Under the pieces are notes generated by a model, which was given only the letters and a program-made list of their open reading frames with translations, made no database searches and had not been told where the DNA came from. From NCBI GenBank assembly GCA_002427105.1, contig DIPM01000036.1, forward strand, positions 281,503-345,502: a stretch of 64,000 bases of DNA, given 5' to 3'. Position numbers and translations under genes: made by a program. Positions 1-8,093 of the stretch are shown here, piece after piece (position 1 is the stretch's first letter; every line of letters starts with the position of its first letter). Source of the stretch: Marinilabiliaceae bacterium UBA5488. Lineage in GTDB: Bacteria > Bacteroidota > Bacteroidia > Bacteroidales > Marinilabiliaceae.

Positions 1-724
1 GCTTTTGCATATGCCATTTGACCATAACAATCTGCTAAAATTGCTTTATGGCAGCAGCCGGGAATGGGATGAAAGAGCTAATTACACAGCTGAGGAGATG
101 GAAGCTCTTAAAGAGCGTAAGTCTTTTGAAAATGAAGAGCTTGCCGATTTTCCTCAATATATTATAGACTTTATTGAGATTTACCTAAGTGAGGATTCTC
201 CCGAAAATATTTATGTGGCCGAACAACTGTTGATCAGCAGCTATTATAAATATCTGGAGCAGAGTAATAATCAGTTTATCCGTGAATGGGTCGGGTATCA
301 GTCAACTATTGCAAATGTGATGGCTGCTCTTAACGGACGCAAGCATAATATTCCATTTGAAGATGCTTTGGTGGGCGATAACGAGGTGGTATCTGCCCTG
401 AAAAAGAGCCGTGCCAGAGATTTTGGATTATCCACCGAGCTGCCTGATATTGAGCAGATAATTCAGCTCTTTGAAATAGATAATTTGCTCGAGCGCGAGT
501 TGAAAATTGACAATCATAAATGGCACTTTTTGGACGAGCTTACCTTCTTCAACTATTTCTCGGTTGAGAAGATATTAGCTTTTGTGCTGAAGCTGTTTAT
601 TGTTGAAAGATGGATGACATTGGATATTGAAAAAGGTAAAGGAATGTTTAATAAGTTGCTGAAAGAGTATGAAACCGGCTTTCAGTTTCCTGAAGAATTT
701 ACACTAGCTTATGGAAAGAAATAA
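1..724 (+). CDS. DUF2764 family protein of the V-type ATPase operon (5' partial)
   Basis: The reading frame is open from the left edge, so the N-terminus lies outside the window; the first codons look like the inside of a protein. About 240 residues are visible, mostly acidic helical sequence without membrane segments. Bacteroidota V-type ATPase operons carry a DUF2764 gene between subunit E and subunit A, and this gene ends one base before the likely subunit A start, so it is co-transcribed with the ATPase. Its place corresponds to that of subunit C in other V/A-ATPase operons; a stator or central-stalk role is inference. No catalytic motif is visible. Confidence 0.8.
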   Translation, partial: LLHMPFDHNNLLKLLYGSSREWDERANYTAEEMEALKERKSFENEELADFPQYIIDFIEIYLSEDSPENIYVAEQLLISSYYKYLEQSNNQFIREWVGYQSTIANVMAALNGRKHNIPFEDALVGDNEVVSALKKSRARDFGLSTELPDIEQIIQLFEIDNLLERELKIDNHKWHFLDELTFFNYFSVEKILAFVLKLFIVERWMTLDIEKGKGMFNKLLKEYETGFQFPEEFTLAYGKK

Positions 725-725
725 T

Positions 726-2477
726 ATGACTACAGGCACTGTTGCCGGTATTGTATCAAACCTGGTAACCGTTAAGGTAGAAGGTCCTGTGGCACAAAAT
801 GAAATTTGCTTTATTATTCACAACAATGAGCGTTTGATGGCGGAGGTGATTAAAGTTACCGGCGAGAATGCTTTTGTGCAGGTCTTCGAAAGCACCAGAG
901 GTCTGCGTGTGGGGGCTAAAGTGGAATTTCAAGGCCACATGCTTGAGGTGACTTTAGGCCCCGGAATCTTATCGCGTAACTACGATGGTCTGCAAAATGA
1001 CCTCGACAAAATGGATGGTATCTTTCTTGAAAGAGGCAACTACACCGACCCCCTCAACAGGGAGGCCAAATGGCATTTCAAGCCGCTGGCTAAGGTCGGC
1101 GAGGCTGTTACTGCCGGCAGCTGGCTGGGTGAAGTGATTGAGAACATTATCCCTCACAAAATTATGCTGCCCTTCAAAATGGAGAAACGCTATATTATAA
1201 AGAGCCTGGCTCCGGAAGGTGATTATACCGTTGACGAGACTGTTGCTGTTGTTGTTGATGATGAGAATAAGGAAATTCCAATCACAATGGTTCAGAAATG
1301 GCCCGTTAAAATGGCCGTGGGAGCTTATATTGATAAGCCGAGACCTTTTAGACTGCTTGAGACCGGAGTGCGCTGTATTGACACGCTGAATCCTATTACT
1401 GAAGGCGGAACAGGCTTTATCCCCGGTCCTTTCGGTACAGGCAAAACTGTGCTTCAGCATGCTATCTCCAAACAAGCGGAGGCCGATGTGGTGATTATCG
1501 CGGCCTGTGGCGAAAGAGCAAATGAAGTGGTGGAAATCTTTACCGAGTTTCCCGAGCTTGACGACCCAAGGACGGGGCGTAAACTTATTGAGCGAACTAC
1601 TATTATTGCAAACACATCAAATATGCCGGTGGCAGCGCGTGAGGCATCAGTTTATACGGCTATGACCTTAGGCGAGTATTATCGTGCCATGGGACTGAAA
1701 GTATTGCTAATGGCCGACTCTACATCTCGCTGGGCGCAGGCTTTGCGCGAGATGTCCAACCGCCTTGAAGAACTGCCGGGACCCGACGCTTTCCCTATGG
1801 ATCTTTCGGCTGTTATTTCGAATTTTTACTCACGGGCAGGTATCGTCAATCTGGCTAATGGTTCAACCGGATCCATTACTTTTATTGGAACGGTTTCGCC
1901 GGCAGGAGGTAACCTGAAAGAGCCTGTTACAGAGGGTACCCGTAAGGCCGCCCGCTGCTTCTACGGTTTGTCGCAAGACCGGGCCGACAGCAAACGCTAT
2001 CCTGCAATAGATCCCATCGACAGTTACTCTAAATATCTTGAGTATGCTGAAGTCCAGGAGAATCTGAAAGAAAAGTTAGGCGAATCCTGGCTTGAAAGTG
2101 TAACAAAGGCCAAGGATAGACTTCTTCGAGGCAAGGAAGCTATGGAGCAGATTAATATTCTTGGTGATGATGGTGTGCCCATCGAGTTTCATGAACGTTA
2201 CTGGAAATCGGAACTTATCGATTTTATCATTCTTCAGCAGGATGCCTTTGATAATATTGATGCTTCTACTCCTTTGGACAGACAGCAATATATGTTAGAC
2301 TCAGTTTTGAAGGTGACCGACTCATCTTTCAACTTTGTTAATTTCGAGGAGGTTGGAAGGTTTTTTAAAGAGCTGATAAACTATTACAAGCAAATGAATT
2401 ATTCTGAATATAAGTCGGAAAAATTTGTTAGTCTGGAGGCGGAAATACGGAAGCATTTAGCTGAACGAATGAATTAA
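726..2477 (+). CDS. atpA: V-type ATP synthase subunit A (catalytic)
   Basis: Catalytic nucleotide-binding subunit of the cytoplasmic V1/A1 head, which alternates with subunit B in the hexamer. The Walker A loop GPFGTGKT lies near residue 235 and a SRWAQALREMSNRLEELPG stretch typical of subunit A follows. The insertion between the N-terminal barrel and the nucleotide-binding domain (about residues 110-190) that separates A from B subunits is present. About 583 residues is the normal family length. An ATG at 711 in the same frame overlaps the upstream gene, but the ATG at 726 gives the usual family start (MTTGTVAG...). It leads into B, D, I and K on the same strand. Confidence 0.96.
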   Translation: MTTGTVAGIVSNLVTVKVEGPVAQNEICFIIHNNERLMAEVIKVTGENAFVQVFESTRGLRVGAKVEFQGHMLEVTLGPGILSRNYDGLQNDLDKMDGIFLERGNYTDPLNREAKWHFKPLAKVGEAVTAGSWLGEVIENIIPHKIMLPFKMEKRYIIKSLAPEGDYTVDETVAVVVDDENKEIPITMVQKWPVKMAVGAYIDKPRPFRLLETGVRCIDTLNPITEGGTGFIPGPFGTGKTVLQHAISKQAEADVVIIAACGERANEVVEIFTEFPELDDPRTGRKLIERTTIIANTSNMPVAAREASVYTAMTLGEYYRAMGLKVLLMADSTSRWAQALREMSNRLEELPGPDAFPMDLSAVISNFYSRAGIVNLANGSTGSITFIGTVSPAGGNLKEPVTEGTRKAARCFYGLSQDRADSKRYPAIDPIDSYSKYLEYAEVQENLKEKLGESWLESVTKAKDRLLRGKEAMEQINILGDDGVPIEFHERYWKSELIDFIILQQDAFDNIDASTPLDRQQYMLDSVLKVTDSSFNFVNFEEVGRFFKELINYYKQMNYSEYKSEKFVSLEAEIRKHLAERMN

Positions 2478-2527
2478 ATCTGATTAGGGGCGCATCACTT
2501 AAGTTATAAACAAAGAAAACAGCAAGA

Positions 2528-3850
2528 ATGAATAGTCTGGCATTTCAAAAAATATATACCAAGCTTAGCAATATTACAAAAGCTACCGTTACCCTGAAAG
2601 CTTCAGGTGTAGGCTACGATGAGCTGGCAACCGTTGACGGGCGTTTGGCGCAAGTTGTCAAAATAGTCCGCGACGAGATTACCTTGCAGATTTTTTCGGG
2701 TACTGAAGGTATTCCAACAAATGCTGAGGTTGTGTTTTTAGCACACCCACCGCAGCTAAAGGTTAGCGATGAGTTGTGCGGCCGTTTCTTCAATGCTTAT
2801 GGTGACCCTATAGATGGAGGCCCCGAAGTGGAAGGAGAAATCAGGGACATAGGTAGTCCCTCGGTAAATCCTGTTCGTCGTAAGCAGCCATCTGAGCTTA
2901 TCGCTACGGGTATCGCCGGTATTGACCTAAATAACACCCTGGTGTCGGGGCAGAAGATTCCCTTCTTTGCCGATCCCGACCAGCCTTACAACCAGGTAAT
3001 GGCCAATGTTGCTCTTCGGGCCAAGGCCGATAAGATTATTTTGGGAGGTATGGGTTTGACCAACGATGATTACCTCTATTTTAAGCATCTCTTTGAGAAT
3101 GCCGGCGAGTTGGAGCGCATCGTGAGTTTTGTTAATACCACGGAGAATCCTCCGGTAGAGAGGATACTGGTACCGGATATGGCACTTACTGCTGCCGAAT
3201 ATTTTGCTGTTGATAAGAATGAAAGTGTTTTGGTGCTTTTGACAGATATGTCGCTCTTTGCCGATGCCTTGAGTATTGTGTCCAACCGCATGGATCAGAT
3301 TCCTTCCAAAGACAGTATGCCCGGGTCGCTTTACTCTGATTTGGCGCGCATCTACGAAAAGGCTGTGCAGTTTCCATCGGGTGGCTCAATCACCATTATT
3401 GCAGTGACCACGCTTTCGGGTGGAGATATTACCCATGCTATTCCTGATAATACTGGATATATTACTGAGGGACAGCTTTTTTTGCGTCGTGATAGCGAAA
3501 TTGGTAAGGTTATCGTTGACCCTTTCCGCTCATTGTCGCGCTTGAAACAACTTGTTATAGGAAAGAAGACACGCGCCGATCATCCTCAGGTTATGAATGC
3601 CTCTATCCGACTTTATGCAGATGCCGCGAATGCACGTACCAAACTTGAAAACGGTTTTGACCTTACCAACTATGATGAGCGGACACTTGACTTTGCCAAA
3701 GAATATTCTGACAAATTGCTTGCCATCGATGTTAACGTGGATACTGATACCATGCTTAATATTTGCTGGGATTTGTTGGGAAAATATTTTAGTAAAGCAG
3801 AGACCGGTATAAGGCAGGAGTTTGTTGACCAATATTGGAAGGGAAAATAG
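2528..3850 (+). CDS. atpB: V-type ATP synthase subunit B
   Basis: Non-catalytic nucleotide-binding subunit of the V1/A1 head. The 440-residue sequence has the B-type features: no Walker A loop at the position where subunit A has one, a GQKIPFF segment, and a SRMDQIPSKDSMPGSLYSDL-type region equivalent to the SNRLEELPG region of subunit A. It starts 50 bp after subunit A and ends 44 bp before subunit D, in keeping with one operon. Length is normal for the family. Confidence 0.96.
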   Translation: MNSLAFQKIYTKLSNITKATVTLKASGVGYDELATVDGRLAQVVKIVRDEITLQIFSGTEGIPTNAEVVFLAHPPQLKVSDELCGRFFNAYGDPIDGGPEVEGEIRDIGSPSVNPVRRKQPSELIATGIAGIDLNNTLVSGQKIPFFADPDQPYNQVMANVALRAKADKIILGGMGLTNDDYLYFKHLFENAGELERIVSFVNTTENPPVERILVPDMALTAAEYFAVDKNESVLVLLTDMSLFADALSIVSNRMDQIPSKDSMPGSLYSDLARIYEKAVQFPSGGSITIIAVTTLSGGDITHAIPDNTGYITEGQLFLRRDSEIGKVIVDPFRSLSRLKQLVIGKKTRADHPQVMNASIRLYADAANARTKLENGFDLTNYDERTLDFAKEYSDKLLAIDVNVDTDTMLNICWDLLGKYFSKAETGIRQEFVDQYWKGK

Positions 3851-3894
3851 GAGCGGAGTTACTGCTTCTCCAATCAGATAAAACATAAATCAGG

Positions 3895-4500
3895 ATGGCT
3901 GTTAAATTTCAATATAATAAAACATCACTTCAAAATCTCGACAAGCAGTTGAAGGTTCGCCAAAGAACTTTGCCTACCCTGAAGAATAAGGAGTCTGCAC
4001 TGCGAAGCGAGGTTAAGAGAGCCAAAGACATGGTGTCCGAACTCGATAATAAATTTATGGAAGAGATGGGCAGATATAACGGAATGGTGAGGCTTTGGGG
4101 TGAGTTTGACCAGTCTTTGCTCAGGGTGGATAATGTTGTGCTGTCGGTGAAGAAGATAGCGGGAGTTATGACTCCCGTTCTGGATGAGGTCGAATTCGGA
4201 GTTGAGCCCTTTCATGCTTTTAGCCGCCCCCTTTGGTTTGCCGATGGTATAGCCATACTGCGGAGTCTTGCTGAAATTGCCATTAATCGTGAGGTTTACG
4301 CAAGGAAGATGGAGCTTCTGGATCATTCACGTAAGAAGACTACCCAAAAGGTTAATCTTTATGAAAAGGTTCAGATTCCGGGATTTGAAGATGCCATACG
4401 TAAGATTAAACGTTTTCTGGAAGATGAAGACAACCTGTCTAAGTCGGCTCAGAAAATTGTTAAAACCCGACAAGAGAAAGAAAGAGAGGTGGAGCAATGA
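3895..4500 (+). CDS. atpD: V-type ATP synthase subunit D (central stalk)
   Basis: Subunit D is the long coiled-coil rotor shaft that couples the V1/A1 head to the membrane ring. The 201-residue sequence is rich in Lys, Glu and Leu, with heptad-like N- and C-terminal helices (about residues 10-65 and 150-200), as expected for this family. The stop overlaps the start of subunit I in an ATGA, suggesting translational coupling. Assignment rests on helix pattern, length and operon position. Confidence 0.93.
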   Translation: MAVKFQYNKTSLQNLDKQLKVRQRTLPTLKNKESALRSEVKRAKDMVSELDNKFMEEMGRYNGMVRLWGEFDQSLLRVDNVVLSVKKIAGVMTPVLDEVEFGVEPFHAFSRPLWFADGIAILRSLAEIAINREVYARKMELLDHSRKKTTQKVNLYEKVQIPGFEDAIRKIKRFLEDEDNLSKSAQKIVKTRQEKEREVEQ

Positions 4501-6356
4501 TTGTAAAAATGCAGAAATACTCTTTTTTGGTTCATCATGCAGAATATGCTCAGTTTCTGGATGAGATAAGAAAGATTGGGGTTGTTCATATTGAGACGAA
4601 AGCTGCTGAGCCTACGCCTGAAATGCAGGAGATGATGCGTAATATTTCTGAAGTCACGCAGACTATGAAATCTCTTGAACTAAGAAAGGCTTCGCTGAAG
4701 GAGGCTCCTGCTCCTATTGAGCTTAAGAATGGTGTTGAGTTAATTTCCCAGCTTAAAGAATACGAAAATGAAGCTGAGAAGGCCCTGCAGGCCTGCTCAA
4801 ATATTGAGAAAGAAATAAGACAGACTGAGCCCTGGGGCGATTTTTCTGTGGACACTATGTGCAAGCTTTCACAAGCAGGACTGGAATTCAGGTTTTTAGT
4901 GTGCCCGATTAAAAAGTTTCAGGAAGAATGGATACAGCAATATCCTATAGCCGTGGTGAGCGACCTTAGGGCTTACCGCTATTTTGTGCTCTTAACTGAA
5001 ACTGCTGACAAAGAGACCGAAGCTATAACTATCCCCGGAGTTGATGAGGTGGCTGCCCCTGAGCGTTCTCTTTCAGAGCTTAAGGACTCGCTGGAAGAAT
5101 CGCGACGAAAATATGATGAAGAGCAGCGGAAGATTGATGCAGTAGCCTGGTATGCTGAGCCGCTAATTAAGGCATACTATCATGATATGAAGGCTGAATT
5201 CAAAATGGCTGATGTGTGGCATCAGACTACTGCCGAAGCCGAAGGGAAGGTCAAACTGGTGGAAGGTTGGGTGCCTGTGCCCAATGCCGATGAGCTGGAC
5301 AGCTATCTTGATACGCAAGCTATTGTGGCACTCAGGCGGGATGCTGAGGAGGGAGAGAAGGTTCCTATACAGCTGAAAAATAATAAATTCACCAAAGTTT
5401 TCGAACTGATAGGTGATTTTTATGAGTTGCCTAATCATAAAGAGCTGGATCTGACGCCTTTCTTTGCGCCCTTTTATATGCTCTACTTTGGTATAGCCCT
5501 TGGTGATGCGGGCTACGGTCTGATAGTTCTGCTTGCATCCTCTCTAGCTAAGATGAAGCTTCCCAAGATGAAACAGGCTCTTACACTGGGGCAGTATCTT
5601 GGTTTAGCCACGATAGTATGGGGATGTCTGAACGGCTCTTTCTTTGGACTTAATATGGGCAACTTTGGGATTCCCTTCCTTGAAAATATGAAGGAGCATT
5701 TTATCACCACCGATCAGCTCTTTACTCTGTCTCTGGTGTTGGGAGCTATCCAAATAATGTTCGGCAAATTTATTAAGATTGTCAACATTACTATCGCCCA
5801 GGGCTTTAGATATGCCTTCAGTACTATTGGATGGATTATTTTAATCTTAGGATTGGGGGCTAGCTACTTGCTAAGTTCTAATGACATTATAACTGCTGCA
5901 TTAGCTAAGAATATCAATATTGCCGTAGCTCTTGTCGCGGGTGTCCTTATCATGATACTTAATGACCCTAAGCGCAATGTGTTTATGAATATTCTGATGG
6001 GTATATGGGATATATACGGCACGGTAACAGGATTACTGGGCGATATGCTTTCATACGTGCGTTTGTTTGCCCTGGGTATTTCAGGTGGAATTTTGGCATC
6101 TGTATTTAATATGATGGCCTCAAGTATGAGTCCCGATATTCCGGTAGTGGGAACTATTGTAATGATAATAATACTCCTGGCCGGGCATGGTATTACTCTT
6201 GTTATGTCGGGTATTGGTGCCTTTGTGCATCCTATCAGGCTTACCTTTGTTGAATTCTATAATAATTCAGGTTTTGTTGGTGGTGGTCGTAAGTATTCAC
6301 CCTTTGCCGATGAACCGAAAATTGCCGTAAATAGCGAATTGAAAAGTAACAATTAA
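4497..6356 (+). CDS. atpI: V-type ATP synthase subunit I (membrane a-subunit)
   Basis: Membrane stator subunit that forms the ion half-channels. The N-terminal half (to about residue 320) is soluble and helical. The C-terminal half has about seven or eight hydrophobic segments, beginning at FFAPFYMLYFGIALGDAGYG. The conserved motif LSYVRLFALGISGG near residue 520 contains the arginine needed for rotation-coupled ion transport. At 619 residues it is typical of the bacterial family. The start overlaps subunit D by 4 bp, and the proteolipid gene follows 13 bp downstream. Confidence 0.95.
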   Translation: MIVKMQKYSFLVHHAEYAQFLDEIRKIGVVHIETKAAEPTPEMQEMMRNISEVTQTMKSLELRKASLKEAPAPIELKNGVELISQLKEYENEAEKALQACSNIEKEIRQTEPWGDFSVDTMCKLSQAGLEFRFLVCPIKKFQEEWIQQYPIAVVSDLRAYRYFVLLTETADKETEAITIPGVDEVAAPERSLSELKDSLEESRRKYDEEQRKIDAVAWYAEPLIKAYYHDMKAEFKMADVWHQTTAEAEGKVKLVEGWVPVPNADELDSYLDTQAIVALRRDAEEGEKVPIQLKNNKFTKVFELIGDFYELPNHKELDLTPFFAPFYMLYFGIALGDAGYGLIVLLASSLAKMKLPKMKQALTLGQYLGLATIVWGCLNGSFFGLNMGNFGIPFLENMKEHFITTDQLFTLSLVLGAIQIMFGKFIKIVNITIAQGFRYAFSTIGWIILILGLGASYLLSSNDIITAALAKNINIAVALVAGVLIMILNDPKRNVFMNILMGIWDIYGTVTGLLGDMLSYVRLFALGISGGILASVFNMMASSMSPDIPVVGTIVMIIILLAGHGITLVMSGIGAFVHPIRLTFVEFYNNSGFVGGGRKYSPFADEPKIAVNSELKSNN

Positions 6357-6369
6357 AACAAATTAGAAA

Positions 6370-6825
6370 ATGGAACCTATTGTATTAGCTTATTTAGGAA
6401 TTGGATTGATGGTCGGTTTGTCAGGTATAGGAAGTGCCGTAGGCTGTGGTATAGCTGCCAACGCATCAATTGGTTCACTTAAAAAGAATAGTGAAGGTTT
6501 TGGTACTTATGTTATGCTTACCGCACTGCCCGGTAGCCAGGGTTTGTATGGCTTTGCAGGCTATTTCCTGCTTAATGGATTCGGGCTGCTGACTGCCGAG
6601 GCTACATGGCTTCAGGCCTCTGCTGTATTCGGTGCCGGCTTGGCTCTTGGTATTGTGGGACTTCTGTCGGCAATAAATCAGGCTAAGGTCTGTGCTAATG
6701 GTATCGCTGCTGTTGGTTCAGGCCATGATGTAGGTGGTAAAACTCTTATCCTGGCTGTATTTGTTGAACTCTATCCTATTGTTGCTTTGGCAGCAACTTA
6801 TCTGATCGGGATGGCAGTAGCATAA
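6370..6825 (+). CDS. atpK: V-type ATP synthase subunit K (proteolipid ring)
   Basis: Rotor-ring proteolipid of 151 residues with four membrane helices arranged as two hairpins, the duplicated form found in V-type enzymes. The first hairpin carries LPGSQGLYGF and the last helix carries VFVELYPIVAL, where the glutamate is the expected ion carrier. A further glutamine is in SAINQAKVCANG on helix 3. These positions match the Na+ ligands known from Enterococcus hirae NtpK (Leu, Thr, Gln, Gln, Glu), with Ser in place of Thr. Last gene of the operon. Confidence 0.95.
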   Translation: MEPIVLAYLGIGLMVGLSGIGSAVGCGIAANASIGSLKKNSEGFGTYVMLTALPGSQGLYGFAGYFLLNGFGLLTAEATWLQASAVFGAGLALGIVGLLSAINQAKVCANGIAAVGSGHDVGGKTLILAVFVELYPIVALAATYLIGMAVA

Positions 6826-6921
6826 TTACGAAACATTCTAAAAAGTAACAGGGGTCGTTCATCTTTATGATGCGGCCCCTGAGTTGTATATGACGAAGTC
6901 TTCGTACTACACTATCAATCA

Positions 6922-6956
6922 AATAGCCGCACTGCTAAGTGTGGCTATTAATTTTT
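6922..6956 (+). terminator. Rho-independent terminator after the V-ATPase operon
   Basis: Arms AATAGCCGCACT (6922-6933) and AGTGTGGCTATT (6938-6949) form a 12-bp stem with one G-U pair and a 4-base loop, followed by AATTTTT. A weaker hairpin without a U-run lies just upstream (AGGGGTCG at 6850-6857 with CGGCCCCT at 6873-6880). Both follow the proteolipid gene and precede a decayed region. Confidence 0.7.
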
Positions 6957-7049
6957 CCTCCAAAAGAAGCCTTCCGGCCGTGGTGTTTCTTACTTCGTGA
7001 ACATCGGTTTTTGCAGCTTGAAAACTAAAAGTTGATTTTATTTAAGTAA

Positions 7050-7331
7050 ACTAATGAAGATTACGCTATCTATGAGCTTGATTTAGGTGGAAGAAAAATT
7101 GATACAGGTGCCTGGCCTGATTCAAGAGTGAATTTTTCTCCGAGACTTGGCTTTAACTGGGACGTAAACAGTGATAGTCGTCTGGACTTGTTACAGGGAG
7201 GTATGATTACTGATGTTAATGAGATGATAGACAGGCTTGGCTTTCAGACTGAAGTAACCCCGGAAGACGGTGTTGTGCCTAGTTCTATTGCCGGTGTTGA
7301 CCCTGATTTCAAGATGTTTTTGATACCTTAA
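7050..7331 (+). pseudogene. Remnant of a TonB-dependent outer-membrane receptor
   Basis: The frame is open from 7050 to a stop at 7329-7331 and has no convincing start. Translation gives a beta-barrel fragment containing SRVNFSPRLGFNWDVN followed by FQTEVTPEDGVVPSSIAGVD and PDFKM. Both pieces resemble separate parts of the barrel of carboxypeptidase-regulatory-type TonB receptors common in Bacteroidota. In intact members they lie much further apart, so an internal deletion is likely, and plug, N-terminus and C-terminus are missing. It is too short to form a barrel. It lies just upstream of the amylase genes. Confidence 0.6.
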
Positions 7332-7439
7332 CTTCACTGAAAATTTCAATCGTTTGCGAGGGCATAAAAAATAAGAAGAATCTTTTTTTTTGGAAAAATT
7401 TCTCCTTAATGCAACCGTTTGAGAGCTCTTTTATCCGGC

Positions 7440-7456
7440 TTTGTAAAGTTTACAAA
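7440..7456. promoter_or_regulatory. 17-bp perfect palindrome, candidate operator for the amylase genes
   Basis: TTTGTAAAGTTTACAAA is a perfect inverted repeat with one central base. The TGTAAA/TTTACA half-sites resemble operators of LacI-family sugar regulators. It lies immediately upstream of the candidate promoter for the CBM26 protein and amylase, a suitable place for a repressor or activator. No LacI-type gene is in the window. Confidence 0.5.
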
Positions 7457-7457
7457 T

Positions 7458-7489
7458 TTTGACACTAATTAAGAAATAGGGTAGTTTTA
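7458..7489 (+). promoter_or_regulatory. Candidate Bacteroidota promoter for the CBM26/amylase genes
   Basis: TTTG at 7458-7461 is followed after 20 bases by TAGTTTTA at 7482-7489. This is one base away from the Bacteroidota consensus TTTG-N19-21-TAnnTTTG. The predicted start of transcription would be about 7496, some 50 bases before the ATG at 7545. Confidence 0.4.
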
Positions 7490-7544
7490 CCGGATGTTAT
7501 TGTATTTGTGTGATAAACATTCTTTAAATAAAAAAAATCCCTCT

Positions 7545-8072
7545 ATGAAAAAAACATTTACTCATCTAAGAAAAGGTTTGATGCTGATTGCCGCTATCAT
7601 GATAATCGGCGTCGATTTGGCTTTCGCTGGAAGCATTGAAGGAACTAAGGTTTATTTTGAAAAACCTGCTGCGTGGAGCAGCCCTGTTAATATTTACATT
7701 TATGGAGATAGAGATGTGAACAACTCATGGCCCGGAGAAGCTATGACTCCGGAGAGCGGAAGCATTTACAGCTTCACGCTTCCTGCAAGCTATGTGAATC
7801 CCCGAATTATATTTAATGCCGCTAGTCTTCAAGCGCCCTCAGGTGAGGGATTTCTGCCGCAAAACAACGGACTTTATGATACTTCAGGCTTAATCGGTAT
7901 ATATGGGGTTGAAGACACTGAGACTGTTAAAACTCTTTATTTCACTAAACCTGCCGCCTGGGGCCCTTCTATTTTTGCCTATGTGTATGATTCAAACGGT
8001 GGAGGAGGAGAAAATGCTGTTTGGCCCGGCCTGGAAATGGAGTCTCTTGGAGACAATCAAAGTAATAATTAA
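7545..8072 (+). CDS. Secreted CBM26 starch-binding protein, truncated in its second module
   Basis: The product starts at ATG 7545 (MKKTFTHLRKG...), chosen because a clear signal peptide ending near LAFA follows; upstream codons in the frame add an unlikely leader. After it comes one complete CBM26-like starch-binding module (VYFEKPAAWSSPVNIYIYG ... SWPGE ...). A second copy begins (LYFTKPAAWGPSIFAYVYD ... WPGLEMESLG) and stops at LGDNQSNN, about halfway through the fold. The same module is complete at the C-terminus of the downstream amylase. The gene therefore looks like the 5' part of a longer protein that lost its 3' end. It may still work as a small starch-binding protein. It lies 21 bp before the amylase. 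Confidence 0.7.
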   Translation: MKKTFTHLRKGLMLIAAIMIIGVDLAFAGSIEGTKVYFEKPAAWSSPVNIYIYGDRDVNNSWPGEAMTPESGSIYSFTLPASYVNPRIIFNAASLQAPSGEGFLPQNNGLYDTSGLIGIYGVEDTETVKTLYFTKPAAWGPSIFAYVYDSNGGGGENAVWPGLEMESLGDNQSNN

Positions 8073-8093
8073 GTAAGCAAAATCCGGATAATA

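Noticed and set aside
969..1475. Minus-strand frame of 168 codons opposite V-ATPase subunit A
   Set aside because: It lies wholly within the conserved subunit A gene and shows no protein family pattern.
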